DNA of 64,000 nucleotides from NCBI GenBank assembly GCA_020636325.1, contig JACJYC010000023.1, positions 1 through 64,000 of the forward strand. Reading direction: 5' to 3'. The notes beneath the pieces were generated by a model. It was given only the letters and a program-made list of their open reading frames with translations, was not told where the DNA came from and did no database searches. The DNA is from Lewinellaceae bacterium (GTDB lineage: Bacteria; Bacteroidota; Bacteroidia; Chitinophagales; Saprospiraceae). The first letter of the stretch is position 1; each line of letters opens with the position of its first letter. The position numbers and the translations under genes were made by a program. Below, in pieces: positions 35,011-45,907 of the stretch.

Positions 35011-35820
35011 ATGATCCAGATTTCACCCGCTGTAAAGCATTTGCTGTTTATCAATATTCTGGTGTTTTTAGGCGCTTTGCTGCTTGCCCGATCGGGGATG
35101 GTTCCGGATATACAGAGCATCCTGGCGCTGCACTATCCGGGATCCGATTTGTTCAAGCCCTTCCAGATCGTCACCCACTTCTTCATGCACGACCTGAGCA
35201 ACCTGTTCCACTTGTTTTTCAACATGTTTGCGCTGGTCATGTTCGGGTCGATCCTGGAAATGCACTGGGGCAGCAACCGGTTCCTGTTGTTCTATATCGT
35301 CTGCGCATTGGGTTCCGCACTGTTGCATACCCTGTTCAACTATATCGAGATCTCGCCGCTGCAGCACGCGCTGGCCGCCTTTCAGGCCAGCCCGGATCTG
35401 GATACATTCTGGGCCTATTTCAACAAGACGGGGTTGGCGGACCTGCCGGAAAATGCCGACGCCTTCCGGGAGATGAGCGCCGGGATCCGGTCGGGCAGCG
35501 CGGATGCGATCGCTTTTGCGACTACCCAGATGCAAACCCACCTGAAAATGATGATGGACGGCGGAGCGGTCGGCGCTTCCGGTGCGATCAGCGGGTTATT
35601 GGTCGCTTTCGGCATGATGTTTCCGAACGCCCCCCTGATGCTGATTTTTCTGCCGGTGCCGGTTAAAGCCAAATATTTTATTCCGGCCCTGCTGCTGGTC
35701 GAGGTTTTCCTTGCCAGGCAGCAGTATGCCTGGGACAATATTGCGCACTATGCCCATTTGGGCGGCGCATTAACCGGATTCTTGTTAATTTTGTACTGGC
35801 GAAGATTTGGGAAGATATAA
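35011..35820 (+). CDS. rhomboid family intramembrane serine protease (first of two)
   Basis: 269 residues, about six membrane helices. The catalytic serine is in GASG (S190) and the partner histidine in 'YAHLGG' (H249). 'HFFMHDLSNLFHLFFNMFAL' matches the rhomboid HxxxN region. A hydrophilic insert of about 75 residues sits between helices 3 and 4 (residues about 115-185), which lengthens the usual loop. Cleaves membrane substrates. It is followed 10 nt later by a second rhomboid gene. Confidence 0.92.
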   Translation: MIQISPAVKHLLFINILVFLGALLLARSGMVPDIQSILALHYPGSDLFKPFQIVTHFFMHDLSNLFHLFFNMFALVMFGSILEMHWGSNRFLLFYIVCALGSALLHTLFNYIEISPLQHALAAFQASPDLDTFWAYFNKTGLADLPENADAFREMSAGIRSGSADAIAFATTQMQTHLKMMMDGGAVGASGAISGLLVAFGMMFPNAPLMLIFLPVPVKAKYFIPALLLVEVFLARQQYAWDNIAHYAHLGGALTGFLLILYWRRFGKI

Positions 35821-35830
35821 CTGACGTGCG

Positions 35831-36763
35831 ATGTTCGGGTCAATTTGGGACGATATAAAAAGGGAGTTCTCCTACGGCAACATGGTCAACCGGTTGATCA
35901 TCATCAACGTGGTTGTTTTTGTTTCGGTGTGTTTGCTATGGGTCATCATGCGGCTGCTGAATGCCGGAGAAACGCCTCCTTTGTACCATAATATCATCCA
36001 GTTTTTTGAATTCTCCTCCGACTGGAAACACAATCTGCTCCATCCCTGGACGCTGATCACCAACACCTTTCTGCATGAAGGGTTCATGCACATTGCCTTC
36101 AATATGCTGTTCTTTTACTGGTTCGGCAGGATTGTCGGCGACCTGATCGGCGATGCCCGGGTATTGCCGCTCTACCTGATGGGCGGCATTGTCGGCAACA
36201 TCGTATTCTTCATATCCGTATTCGCTTTCGGTTACGGCGGCGAGAATACCGTCCACTTTGCCCTCGGCGCCTCGGCGGCGGTCATGGCCTTTATCGTCGC
36301 TTCCGGATTTGTAGCCCCCAATTTTCTCATCCACCTCCCTTTGCTGGGCGCGATCAAGCTCAAATTCATCGTCGGCGCCTGGATCCTGTACGATTTGGTG
36401 GGGGTGGCCGGCGATCTCAATACGGGCGGTCATTTTGCCCACCTGGGCGGCGCGCTGATGGGCTGGTTTTTTGTCGCCCAATTGCACCGGGGCAACGACC
36501 TTTCGATCCCCGTCAACCGCTTTTTCCGGCGGATCAGGGGCTTTTTCACCGGACTGAAATCGCAGCCGCCGCCGCGACGGCAGGGGCCGCGCAAGGTCTA
36601 TTCCAACCCCGCTCCGCGCAAGGAGACATTCAAGAAAAATTCCAATATGAGCTTATCCCACCAGGAACAGCTCGATGCCATTCTGGACAAGATCAAACAA
36701 TCGGGGTACGACAGCCTTTCCCGGGAGGAAAAAGAATTTTTATTTAACGCCAGCAACAAATAA
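35831..36763 (+). CDS. rhomboid family intramembrane serine protease (second) with C-terminal extension
   Basis: 310 residues. About six membrane helices, the catalytic serine in 'ALGASAA' (S148) and histidine in 'HFAHLGG' (H204) support activity. After the last helix a basic linker and a short helical tail ('LDAILDKIKQSGYDSLSREEKEFLFNAS') match the cytoplasmic module common on Bacteroidota rhomboids (DUF6576). The stop codon overlaps the next start by 1 nt (TAATG), so the three genes are an operon. Confidence 0.92.
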   Translation: MFGSIWDDIKREFSYGNMVNRLIIINVVVFVSVCLLWVIMRLLNAGETPPLYHNIIQFFEFSSDWKHNLLHPWTLITNTFLHEGFMHIAFNMLFFYWFGRIVGDLIGDARVLPLYLMGGIVGNIVFFISVFAFGYGGENTVHFALGASAAVMAFIVASGFVAPNFLIHLPLLGAIKLKFIVGAWILYDLVGVAGDLNTGGHFAHLGGALMGWFFVAQLHRGNDLSIPVNRFFRRIRGFFTGLKSQPPPRRQGPRKVYSNPAPRKETFKKNSNMSLSHQEQLDAILDKIKQSGYDSLSREEKEFLFNASNK

Positions 36764-37830
36764 TGAAAAGCAACTTGGGGCTATGGATGCGGTGGATTAA
36801 CCTGACCCTGGTGACGCTTACCTTGCTGTGCTATCTTTCTCCGTTTGTCGATCCGGCCGGTTTCAGCCTCTTTGCCTTGCTCGGCCTTTTTTATCCCTGG
36901 TTGCTGCTGGCCAATATCCTGTTTATTCTCTTCTGGTCGGCTGCCCGCCACCGCTACCTGATCTTCTCCCTGGGGGCTATTCTTGTCGGGTTCCAGCATT
37001 GCCAGCGGTTTGTGGGCTTCCATTCGCAGGATACCGACTCCTCGCCCGCGTTGAAGGTGATGACCTACAATTGCCGGCAACTGGTGCCGATGAAGAACAG
37101 CGTCAAAAAATGGGAACCCCGGGAGCTGGCCGAACTGGTGAGCCGCTACCGGCCCGATGTGCTGTGCATCCAGGAATTTTCGCTGACCCCCTATTCCTAC
37201 CAACCCGCCCTGGACCTGCTCGCTGAAAAAGCCGGATTGAAATACAATTATTCCTCGCCCAGGGAAGGGCTGGCCATTTTATCCCGCTTTCCTATGGGCG
37301 ACGCCAAGTCAACGCATTATTACCAGGGCCAGGGCAAGAACAACGGATACCAGTACGTCGATATCAAAACCGACCAGGGAACCGTCCGCATGTTCAATAT
37401 CCACCTGCAGACCAACGCCGTGTCCAGGATTGCCGACCACGTAGTGGAAGAAGGGCACCTGAAGGAGAAAAAAACCTGGCTGGAAATCAAGGGCATGCTG
37501 GGGCGATATAAGCGCTCGACCGCCATCAGGGCCGCTCAGGCAAAGGAAATCGCCGAACTGGTGCACAAAAGCCCTTTACCGGTCATTACGTGCGGCGACT
37601 TTAACGACGTACCCCAATCCTACGCCTACCGCCGACTGGCCAAAGGCCGCAAGGATTCCTTCCTTTCGCGCGGCAAAGGACTGGCCATTACCTTCAAAGG
37701 CAGCATCCCCGCCCTCCGCATCGACTATATCCTGGCCGACCCCGTTTTCAGGATCCTGAGCCATAAGACCATCCATGAAGGGTATTCCGACCATTATCCC
37801 GTCATGAGCCGCCTGCAGCTGGATAAATAA
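36763..37830 (+). CDS. endonuclease/exonuclease/phosphatase family membrane protein
   Basis: 355 residues with two or three N-terminal membrane helices (about residues 10-85) and then an EEP domain: 'VMTYNCRQL', 'PDVLCIQEFS', 'GDFNDVP' (Asp/Asn of the active site) and 'RIDYILAD...SDHYPV' with the catalytic D-H pair. The family cleaves phosphodiesters, including nucleic acids and phospholipids; which one is not evident. It is translationally coupled to the second rhomboid. Confidence 0.88.
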   Translation: MKSNLGLWMRWINLTLVTLTLLCYLSPFVDPAGFSLFALLGLFYPWLLLANILFILFWSAARHRYLIFSLGAILVGFQHCQRFVGFHSQDTDSSPALKVMTYNCRQLVPMKNSVKKWEPRELAELVSRYRPDVLCIQEFSLTPYSYQPALDLLAEKAGLKYNYSSPREGLAILSRFPMGDAKSTHYYQGQGKNNGYQYVDIKTDQGTVRMFNIHLQTNAVSRIADHVVEEGHLKEKKTWLEIKGMLGRYKRSTAIRAAQAKEIAELVHKSPLPVITCGDFNDVPQSYAYRRLAKGRKDSFLSRGKGLAITFKGSIPALRIDYILADPVFRILSHKTIHEGYSDHYPVMSRLQLDK

Positions 37831-37836
37831 TTGAGC

Positions 37837-37925
37837 CGCCACGCCGCGGCGTGGTCGATTGATTGGATTTTTCGATTGATTCGATTGATTGGATTTTTGG
37901 ATTGATTCGCCACGCCGCGGCGTAG
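37837..37925. repeat. two copies of a 16-bp palindrome flanking a GATTGATT-rich stretch
   Basis: CCACGCCGCGGCGTGG at 37839-37854 is a perfect palindrome. A near-identical copy (last bases TAG) lies at 37910-37925, 71 bp on. Both are followed by TTGATTGGATT, and the DNA between is built of GATTGATT and GGATTTTT units. It directly follows the EEP-family gene. Confidence 0.85.
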
Positions 37926-38008
37926 TCGGTTGATTGGATTGATTCGAATCGGGCGTTCTTTTATAAGCCAGCCGAATCAACTTCCGGCGGCCGATGCGCC
38001 CAACGGGC

Positions 38009-38096
38009 AAATAAACAAATCAACAAATCAACAAATAAACGAATAAACGAATAAACGAATAAACGAATCACCAAATCACCAAATCACCAAATCAAC
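38009..38096. repeat. octanucleotide tandem array, 11 units
   Basis: Eleven consecutive 8-mers of the form (A/G)AATMAMC (AAATAAAC, AAATCAAC, GAATAAAC, GAATCACC, AAATCACC) with no gaps. It ends 7 nt before the stop of the convergent YjbQ gene. Confidence 0.92.
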
Positions 38097-38103
38097 ACCC
38101 CTC

Positions 38104-38517
38104 TCACCCCCAAACCGTGGCCACCAATTGCCGTGCCCCGCCGTTGTTGCGGAACTCGCACAGGTAGATCCCCTGCCAGGTACCCAGGTTGAACCTGCTG
38201 CCGGTGATCGGAATGGTTACCGAGCTGCCGATCATAGCGGCCTTGATGTGGGCGGGCATGTCATCGGGGCCTTCCAGGGTATGGGTCAGGAAGGGCATGT
38301 TTTCCGGAACAATGTGGTTGAACACCGATTCGAAGTCCTTCCGGACCGAAGGGTCTGCATTCTCATTGATGGCCAGCGCGGCGGAGGTATGCTGAATGAA
38401 GAGGTGCAGAAGCCCCCTGGAGGGTAATTCGTGCATGTAGCTGTACACTTCGCCGGTGATCAGGTGGTATCCCCTGGGATAGGGCTTCAATTGGAATGAT
38501 TTCTGAAAAAGGATCAT
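38104..38517 (-). CDS. YjbQ family (UPF0047) protein
   Basis: 137 residues, the full family length. 'HLFIQHTSAALAINENADPSVRKDFESVFNHIVPE' and 'TWQGIYLCEFRN' carry the conserved histidines, acidic residues and glycines. Family members have weak thiamine-phosphate synthase activity; the main role is unsettled. It stands alone and is divergent from the DUF2652 gene. Confidence 0.92.
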   Translation of the reverse strand: MILFQKSFQLKPYPRGYHLITGEVYSYMHELPSRGLLHLFIQHTSAALAINENADPSVRKDFESVFNHIVPENMPFLTHTLEGPDDMPAHIKAAMIGSSVTIPITGSRFNLGTWQGIYLCEFRNNGGARQLVATVWG

Positions 38518-38656
38518 AGGTTATTTGGATCAGTTGGGGCAAAAATAAGCCGGCGCTGCCGAAATTTTTGCTGTTGAATAAAAAATGAACAGGAGTTGAG
38601 CTTGATTCTGGACAACCCGGTGGAATAATTTGCGGTATAAACTATTATGAGATCAC

Positions 38657-39796
38657 ATGAATACCGCAACCCAACCCACCTTGATTTTTATCCCTGACAT
38701 CAGCGGATTTACCCACTTTGTCAGCAACACCGAAATAACCCACAGCCGGCACATCATCGAAGAATTGCTGGAAACATTGCTGGAGGCGAACGAGATCGGC
38801 CTGGAAGTCTCGGAAATTGAAGGGGACGCCATTCTGTTCTACCGGTTCGGACAAGCGCCGACGGCCGCTGAACTGCTGGCGCAGGTACAGAAAATGTTCG
38901 TCCGATTCCACGCCCACCTGAAAAAATACGAAACGCACCGGATCTGCCATTGCGGCGCCTGCCGGACGGCGCACGACCTGACGCTGAAATTCATCGCACA
39001 TTACGGCGATATTGCCCAGAACAGGATCAAGGAATACACCAAGCTCTTCGGAAAGGATGTGATAGTTGCGCACCGGCTCCTGAAAAATGATATCGAGCAC
39101 CACGAATACGCCTTGTTCACGGACCCCTTGGTAAAGGCCTGTTCTACCTGGGTGGAGGTTCCGGAGGCTGCCTGGACCGGCGTTCAGCGCAGCGAGCAGG
39201 AATACGATTCCGGCCCCGTGAAGTATTGTTACCTGGCCTTGGCGCCGTTGATGGAAAGGGTACCCGACCCCGCGCCGGAAGATTACCGCATTCCGGGGGT
39301 CACGGCGCAGGTCATGCACTCGGAAGCCGTGATTGATGCGCCGATGAAAATGGTCTTCGATGTGATTTCCGACCTGCCGTGGCGGTCCAGGTGGGTGGTT
39401 GACGCCGAACCGGAGGTCACGGATCTGAACCACGCGATCTTCCAGGAGGGGGCAACCCATAAATGCCTGGCCAAGGGGGCGGCCATTGTTTCCCACGATT
39501 TTCACAGTCGGCCCGAATCCATTTCCTTTTCGGAAACCAATGTGAGGCGGGATTTCTCGATCGTCTATACGCTGTACCGCGTCGATGACCGCCGGACCCG
39601 TGCGGTTGCCCGGGGATTCATGAAGCGGAATCCCTTTACGCAACTCATTTTCCGCCTGTTTTACCGGAAAAACATCATGAAGGCGTATGCGGAGACCTGG
39701 ACCAACCTGAACGGCTATTGCCAAAGCCTGATCGAGGCCGGAAGTTTGCACCATTATGCCATTGAAACGCAAAACGAGGAACAGGCTGCTGCCTGA
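38657..39796 (+). CDS. DUF2652 protein with C-terminal SRPBCC-like domain
   Basis: 379 residues. The first about 200 residues are DUF2652, which resembles a class III nucleotide cyclase fold ('FIPDISGFTHFV...VSEIEGDAILFYRFG'). The D-I-S-G-F and E-G-D-A motifs echo cyclase metal sites, but full catalytic sets are not evident. Residues about 215-365 look like a START/SRPBCC ligand-binding domain ('SEAVIDAPMKMVFDVISDLPWRSRWV'). It is a soluble protein. The role is unknown. Confidence 0.82.
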   Translation: MNTATQPTLIFIPDISGFTHFVSNTEITHSRHIIEELLETLLEANEIGLEVSEIEGDAILFYRFGQAPTAAELLAQVQKMFVRFHAHLKKYETHRICHCGACRTAHDLTLKFIAHYGDIAQNRIKEYTKLFGKDVIVAHRLLKNDIEHHEYALFTDPLVKACSTWVEVPEAAWTGVQRSEQEYDSGPVKYCYLALAPLMERVPDPAPEDYRIPGVTAQVMHSEAVIDAPMKMVFDVISDLPWRSRWVVDAEPEVTDLNHAIFQEGATHKCLAKGAAIVSHDFHSRPESISFSETNVRRDFSIVYTLYRVDDRRTRAVARGFMKRNPFTQLIFRLFYRKNIMKAYAETWTNLNGYCQSLIEAGSLHHYAIETQNEEQAAA

Positions 39797-39812
39797 TGCG
39801 GCGGGAACCGGA

Positions 39813-39853
39813 GGCAGGGCGAGGCAGCGGTCGGACGGCGACCTCGCCCTGCC
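39813..39853. terminator. 12-bp-stem hairpin between convergent genes
   Basis: GGCAGGGCGAGG and CCTCGCCCTGCC pair perfectly over a 17-nt loop between the end of the DUF2652 gene and the end of sdhB. It has no long T-run on either strand, but the position suits a bidirectional terminator. Confidence 0.6.
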
Positions 39854-39861
39854 GTGGCGGG

Positions 39862-40614
39862 TTAAACCTGCGTTTCCGAACCGAATTCGGAAGAGATGAA
39901 TTCCCGGTTCAAACGGGCGATATTGGTGACCGAGATGCCTTTGGGGCATTCGGCTTCGCATGCGGTGACATTGGAACACATGCCGAAACCTTCGGCGTCC
40001 ATTTGTTTGACCATATTCTGCACCCTGCGGGCGGCCTCGGGTTTGCCCTGCGGCAATAAGGCCAGATGGCTCACCTTGGCGCTGACAAAGAGCATGGCCG
40101 AAGCGTTGGGACAGGCGGCAACGCAGGCGCCGCAGCCGATGCACTCGGCGGCGTCAAATGCATGAGCGGAAAGATCCTTTTCAATTGGCGTGGAGTTGGC
40201 ATCCTGAGCCTGACCTGTATTCACCGAAATGTATCCGCCTGCCTGGATGATCCGGTCAAAGGCCGCGCGGTCGACCACCAGGTCCCGTACGACCGGGAAT
40301 GCCCTGGCGCGGAACGGTTCGATCACGATGGTATCCCCGTCCTTGAAATGGCGCATATGGAGCTGGCAGGTCGTCGTTTTGGCCTGGGGGCCGTGCGGAT
40401 AGCCGTTGATCACCATGCTGCAGGTGCCGCAGATCCCTTCACGGCAATCGTGCTCGAACGCGACCGGCGATTCCTTTTTTGCGATCAGCTCTTCGTTCAG
40501 CACGTCGAGCATTTCGAGGAAGGACATATGCGGGTTGACATCGTTGAGCTGATAGGTTACGAGCTCGCCTTTGTACTTGCCGCCCTGGCGCCATATTTTC
40601 AGCGTTAATTTCAT
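39862..40614 (-). CDS. sdhB: succinate dehydrogenase/fumarate reductase iron-sulfur subunit
   Basis: 250 residues. The 2Fe-2S cysteines are in 'CREGICGTCSM' and 'TTCQLHM', and the 4Fe-4S/3Fe-4S cysteines in 'CIGCGACVAACPN' and 'CSNVTACEAECPKGI'. It passes electrons from the flavoprotein to the membrane cytochrome. It follows sdhA by 12 nt as the last gene of a C-A-B operon. Confidence 0.97.
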   Translation of the reverse strand: MKLTLKIWRQGGKYKGELVTYQLNDVNPHMSFLEMLDVLNEELIAKKESPVAFEHDCREGICGTCSMVINGYPHGPQAKTTTCQLHMRHFKDGDTIVIEPFRARAFPVVRDLVVDRAAFDRIIQAGGYISVNTGQAQDANSTPIEKDLSAHAFDAAECIGCGACVAACPNASAMLFVSAKVSHLALLPQGKPEAARRVQNMVKQMDAEGFGMCSNVTACEAECPKGISVTNIARLNREFISSEFGSETQV

Positions 40615-40626
40615 CTTGCAGGATTT

Positions 40627-42627
<2,001 letters not shown>

Positions 42628-42652
42628 GACAGATTATTGGTTTTGCGTGTAA

Positions 42653-43342
42653 TCAATTCATAAATAAATACATATAGACCGGGATAAGTGCAAACAGCGC
42701 CGGTACGGCAATCGCGTACACGCGCCCCAGGAACCGAATGGCCGGCGTATATTTCTTGTGGTTGAGCCCCAGCGTCTGAAAAGCGCTTTGAAACCCGTGC
42801 GCCAGGTGAAAGGCGATGACCGCCATGGAGACCACGTAGAAGACCACATACCCCAGGTTCTGGTAGGCAACGGCTACGATGGCGTACAGGTCTTTGGCTG
42901 TTTTGCCGTCGTATTCGGCCATGGGCAGGTTGTTGAGCTTCATCTGGAGCCAGAACTGGTAGAGGTGGATCAGGATGAAAATGAAGATCACCGTACCCAG
43001 CCAGCCCATATTGGAGGCGGCGCGCGCGTTGGTGTTTACCGCGCGGGTTACCTTTACGGCATATCCTGCTCCGCGTGCAGCCCGGTTTTTACGCCAGATC
43101 GCCCAACCCTGAACGGCATGGATCAGAATGCTCAGGTAAAGGAGGTAGGAAATGGTCTTGACCAGGGGATTGGTGGTCATAAATTTGGCGTAAAGGTTGA
43201 AGGCTTTACCGCCGTCGTCGTGCAACAATTGCAGGTTACCCAGCAGGTGTACGATCAGGAACAGGATGAGGAATATCCCTGTCAGGCTCATGATCACTTT
43301 TCTGCCTATGGACGATGTTAGGAATTGCAGAAACCAATTCAT
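42653..43342 (-). CDS. sdhC: succinate dehydrogenase cytochrome b subunit (b558 family)
   Basis: 229 residues with about five membrane helices and several well-placed histidines (HLLGNL, HAVQGW, 'FHLAHGFQSAFQTLG') for heme ligation. One membrane subunit of this size is the type-B complex II arrangement, which usually carries two hemes and uses menaquinone. First gene of the operon. Confidence 0.95.
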   Translation of the reverse strand: MNWFLQFLTSSIGRKVIMSLTGIFLILFLIVHLLGNLQLLHDDGGKAFNLYAKFMTTNPLVKTISYLLYLSILIHAVQGWAIWRKNRAARGAGYAVKVTRAVNTNARAASNMGWLGTVIFIFILIHLYQFWLQMKLNNLPMAEYDGKTAKDLYAIVAVAYQNLGYVVFYVVSMAVIAFHLAHGFQSAFQTLGLNHKKYTPAIRFLGRVYAIAVPALFALIPVYMYLFMN

Positions 43343-43397
43343 GCTTATGGCTTTTTATTACTTTTGCCCCGGATTTCAATACGGTTGGCTTGACAGG

Positions 43398-43405
43398 CAA
43401 AACTA
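43398..43405 (-). promoter_or_regulatory. putative -7 box (TAGTTTTG) of the sdh operon
   Basis: On the minus strand TAGTTTTG matches TAnnTTTG, about 55 nt before the sdhC ATG. A degenerate -33 element (ATTG) stands 20 nt further upstream. Confidence 0.45.
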
Positions 43406-43487
43406 AAGATTCAAAATCATTTTCCCAATTCAATTGTTGGAAGCGAACCAGCGTTTTTACCTATTTAGATTAATTCAAAATTAAAAC

Positions 43488-43991
43488 ATGGAAAAGGCGC
43501 CCCAAAAAGCGGCATTCAGCGCGTTTCTTGACCGGTTTCCGCAGGTGGAACTTCCGGTTACCCTGGGTGAAGATACCCACCATACCTTCAGCCGGAACAA
43601 CAAGCCTTTGCCCGCTCAGCTGATCGAGCAATATATCCTGCCCGCAGAAGAGGAAGAAGCGGATGACCTGACGGAATTCGTAGCCTGCTTCCGGCTGGAA
43701 ACTTTACCGGCCTATTCCGCGTTGGTCTACTGGCGGGCAGGTTTGTACAGCTACCAATACATTCTGATGACCTTTGATAAAAAAGGCGACCTGATCGACC
43801 GCAGGGTGATCGCGGGCTCTTACTACGACGAAGCCAACCTGACCCAGTCGGTGGCTACCCTTACCGAAGACCGCAAAATATTCGTGGTCTCCGGACAGAG
43901 CGATCCGGCAGGCGATCATTTCGATCCGGCTACCAGCACTACCCATCAGTTTCAGTTGGGCGAGGACGGCCGGATTGGGGAAGCGGTTTGA
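43488..43991 (+). CDS. conserved hypothetical protein
   Basis: 167 residues, soluble, acidic, no signal peptide. The N-terminus is amphipathic ('FSAFLDRFPQVELPVTL'), then comes an E-rich stretch (AEEEEADDLTEF) and a beta-rich C-terminal half ('YSYQYILMTFDKKGDLIDRRVIAG'). I do not recognise a named family. It lies between the divergent sdh operon and hisH; its last bases run into a GA-rich repeat. Confidence 0.7.
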   Translation: MEKAPQKAAFSAFLDRFPQVELPVTLGEDTHHTFSRNNKPLPAQLIEQYILPAEEEEADDLTEFVACFRLETLPAYSALVYWRAGLYSYQYILMTFDKKGDLIDRRVIAGSYYDEANLTQSVATLTEDRKIFVVSGQSDPAGDHFDPATSTTHQFQLGEDGRIGEAV

Positions 43992-44070
43992 GGGAGAGGA
44001 GAGAGACAGTTTGAGGGGGAGAGGGTGAGAGGGGTGAGAGGGGTGAGAGAGGGTGAGAGAGTGAGAGGTC
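43990..44070. repeat. G/A-rich low-complexity array upstream of hisH
   Basis: About 80 bp composed of GAGAGGGGT- and GGTGAGAG-like 9-mers with nearly no C on the plus strand. An open frame runs through it and would add 26 spurious residues to HisH. No promoter box is seen in it. Confidence 0.85.
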
Positions 44071-44102
44071 CATATGACCGAAATACCTGTAACATCAGTA
44101 AC

Positions 44103-44690
44103 ATGAACCTCGCAGTCATACAATACAATGCAGGCAACATCAGGTCGGTGCTCTTTGCGCTGGACCGGCTGGGGGTCAAAGCCGATCTGACCGGCGACCC
44201 GGACAGGATCCGGCGCGCCGACAAGGTGATCTTCCCGGGTGTGGGCGAAGCGAATACGACCATGCGCTTTTTGCGGGAAAAAGGCCTTGACGAGGTGATC
44301 CGAAGCCTGCGGCAACCGGTCCTGGGGATCTGCCTGGGCATGCAACTCCTGTGCGATCACTCGGAGGAAAACGATACGGAATGCCTGGGGATCATACCGC
44401 AGCATGTCCGCCTGTTCCGGCCGGAATCCGGGGAGAAGGTGCCGCATATGGGCTGGAATACCCTGGAGTTGAGCCCGGATTCCTGGTTGAGTCCTGACCT
44501 GCAGGACCAGTTTGTGTATTTCGTACACAGCTATTATGTAGAACCCGGGCCTTATACGGCCGCCACTACCCGCTACGTGCAACCTTTCAGTTCGGTGGTC
44601 CGCAAGGATAATTTCTATGCCACCCAATTTCACCCTGAAAAATCCGGAAAGGTTGGAGAGGCTATCCTGCGCACCTTTCTGGAAATTTAG
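44103..44690 (+). CDS. hisH: imidazole glycerol phosphate synthase, glutaminase subunit
   Basis: The start is ATG at 44103 (MNLAVIQYNAGN); the frame upstream is repeat. The 195-residue class-I amidotransferase has the nucleophile Cys in 'GICLGMQ' and the His-Glu pair in 'QFHPEKSG', with 'PHMGWNTL' and 'FVHSYYV' as subunit-interface markers. It supplies ammonia to HisF for histidine and AICAR formation. No other his gene is in the window. Its stop overlaps the convergent stop of ltrA. Confidence 0.95.
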   Translation: MNLAVIQYNAGNIRSVLFALDRLGVKADLTGDPDRIRRADKVIFPGVGEANTTMRFLREKGLDEVIRSLRQPVLGICLGMQLLCDHSEENDTECLGIIPQHVRLFRPESGEKVPHMGWNTLELSPDSWLSPDLQDQFVYFVHSYYVEPGPYTAATTRYVQPFSSVVRKDNFYATQFHPEKSGKVGEAILRTFLEI

Positions 44691-45889
44691 GCCCTGGACC
44701 GTTCAACCAGGTACCAGCTTCTGGTCAGGAGCAAGATCAGCACGAACAAAACCGCAAAAAAGATGAGCAGCAGCTGCTGGAAAGGCAATCCGCCCAGCAA
44801 CAGCGTGATCAGGGATATGACAACGGCAATGGATACCGTGACGCCCCGGATGAATTTTTTGGGCCGTTCATACGCCGCAGGGTAGTGTAGCAGATAGGAC
44901 ATGCCGATGATGGACAGCAGGAAAACACTCAGGCTGAAGCCGAACATCAGTTTGACCATTTCCAATCCGTGGTGGTCGGGGCTGTTCAATTCCGCGAGCA
45001 AAACGGAGAACGTAGCGCCGATGATGCCCAATGAAGCCAGCGCCGGAATGAAGATCAGGGTGTATTTGACGCCGTTCAGCAAGCCTTGTTTGCATTCCCG
45101 GTCCGAAGCCATGGAAAAGAATATCCACCACAATTCAAAGACCACAAGGATGCTCAGGCCAAAAGAGAACCAGATACTCGTGGTGGTCTGCTCATAGGTG
45201 GAAATGCCGTTGACCACCCCCAGGATATTCTCCCCGAACAAAATGATGGTGAGCAGCCCGAAACGCTCTACCATAGCCGACGAAAGGTTAACTTCCACAC
45301 CCCTGGTAAGGCGCCACCGCCTGCTGAGGAACGGCGGCAGGTAATTCAGCACCAGGATGACCCAGAAAAGCATACTCCGGATGGGTTCGCTGACGGCAAG
45401 TGAGGCCAGGATCAGGATAAAACCGGCAAAATAACAACCGACGTAAGGACGGCTCAATACCCGGTGTTCCTTATCGTATATGCCGACGCTCCACCAGAGA
45501 TAGGTGATAAACCCCTGCAGGAAGGCAAAGGCTAAGGTAGTCCGGAAAACAAGGCTTTCCGGCGGGCTGTCGAGGGTTACCCCCAATGCCGCCACCGCCA
45601 TCATCTGCCACAGGGTCATGAAGCGGGTCCGGATGCCGGGGCTCCCGTGCAGGTCGTGGTATTGGCTGCCGTTGTACCACCCCCAGTAGATCATGGCGAA
45701 CTGGGTGACGTAATTGCCGATGCTGTGCAAATCGGGATGCAGGGCCAGGTGATGGGTGATCCTGGAGATCACGATCACGTAGACCAGGTCGTAAAAGAGT
45801 TCCAGCCAGCTGACCTTCCGCTCTTCCGCGTCGGTCGTGAACTTTTTGGGCGGTCCCCACCAGATGCTGTGTTGCCCGGGATGAGCCAT
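44687..45889 (-). CDS. low-temperature-requirement A (LtrA) family membrane protein
   Basis: 400 residues with about 10-11 membrane helices. The family signature 'VSWLELFYDLVYVIVISRITHHL' is at the N-terminus, preceded by a short cytoplasmic 'KKFTTDAEERK'. The function of LtrA proteins is poorly known. The gene follows the EAD-like gene by 18 nt and its stop overlaps that of hisH on the other strand. Confidence 0.9.
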   Translation of the reverse strand: MAHPGQHSIWWGPPKKFTTDAEERKVSWLELFYDLVYVIVISRITHHLALHPDLHSIGNYVTQFAMIYWGWYNGSQYHDLHGSPGIRTRFMTLWQMMAVAALGVTLDSPPESLVFRTTLAFAFLQGFITYLWWSVGIYDKEHRVLSRPYVGCYFAGFILILASLAVSEPIRSMLFWVILVLNYLPPFLSRRWRLTRGVEVNLSSAMVERFGLLTIILFGENILGVVNGISTYEQTTTSIWFSFGLSILVVFELWWIFFSMASDRECKQGLLNGVKYTLIFIPALASLGIIGATFSVLLAELNSPDHHGLEMVKLMFGFSLSVFLLSIIGMSYLLHYPAAYERPKKFIRGVTVSIAVVISLITLLLGGLPFQQLLLIFFAVLFVLILLLTRSWYLVERSRA

Positions 45890-45907
45890 AGGGTAGGTTT
45901 TGGGTTG

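Noticed and set aside
44025..44102. 26-residue N-terminal extension of HisH
   Set aside because: It is encoded by a G/A-rich repeat; HisH homologues begin at the MNLAVIQYNAGN methionine.
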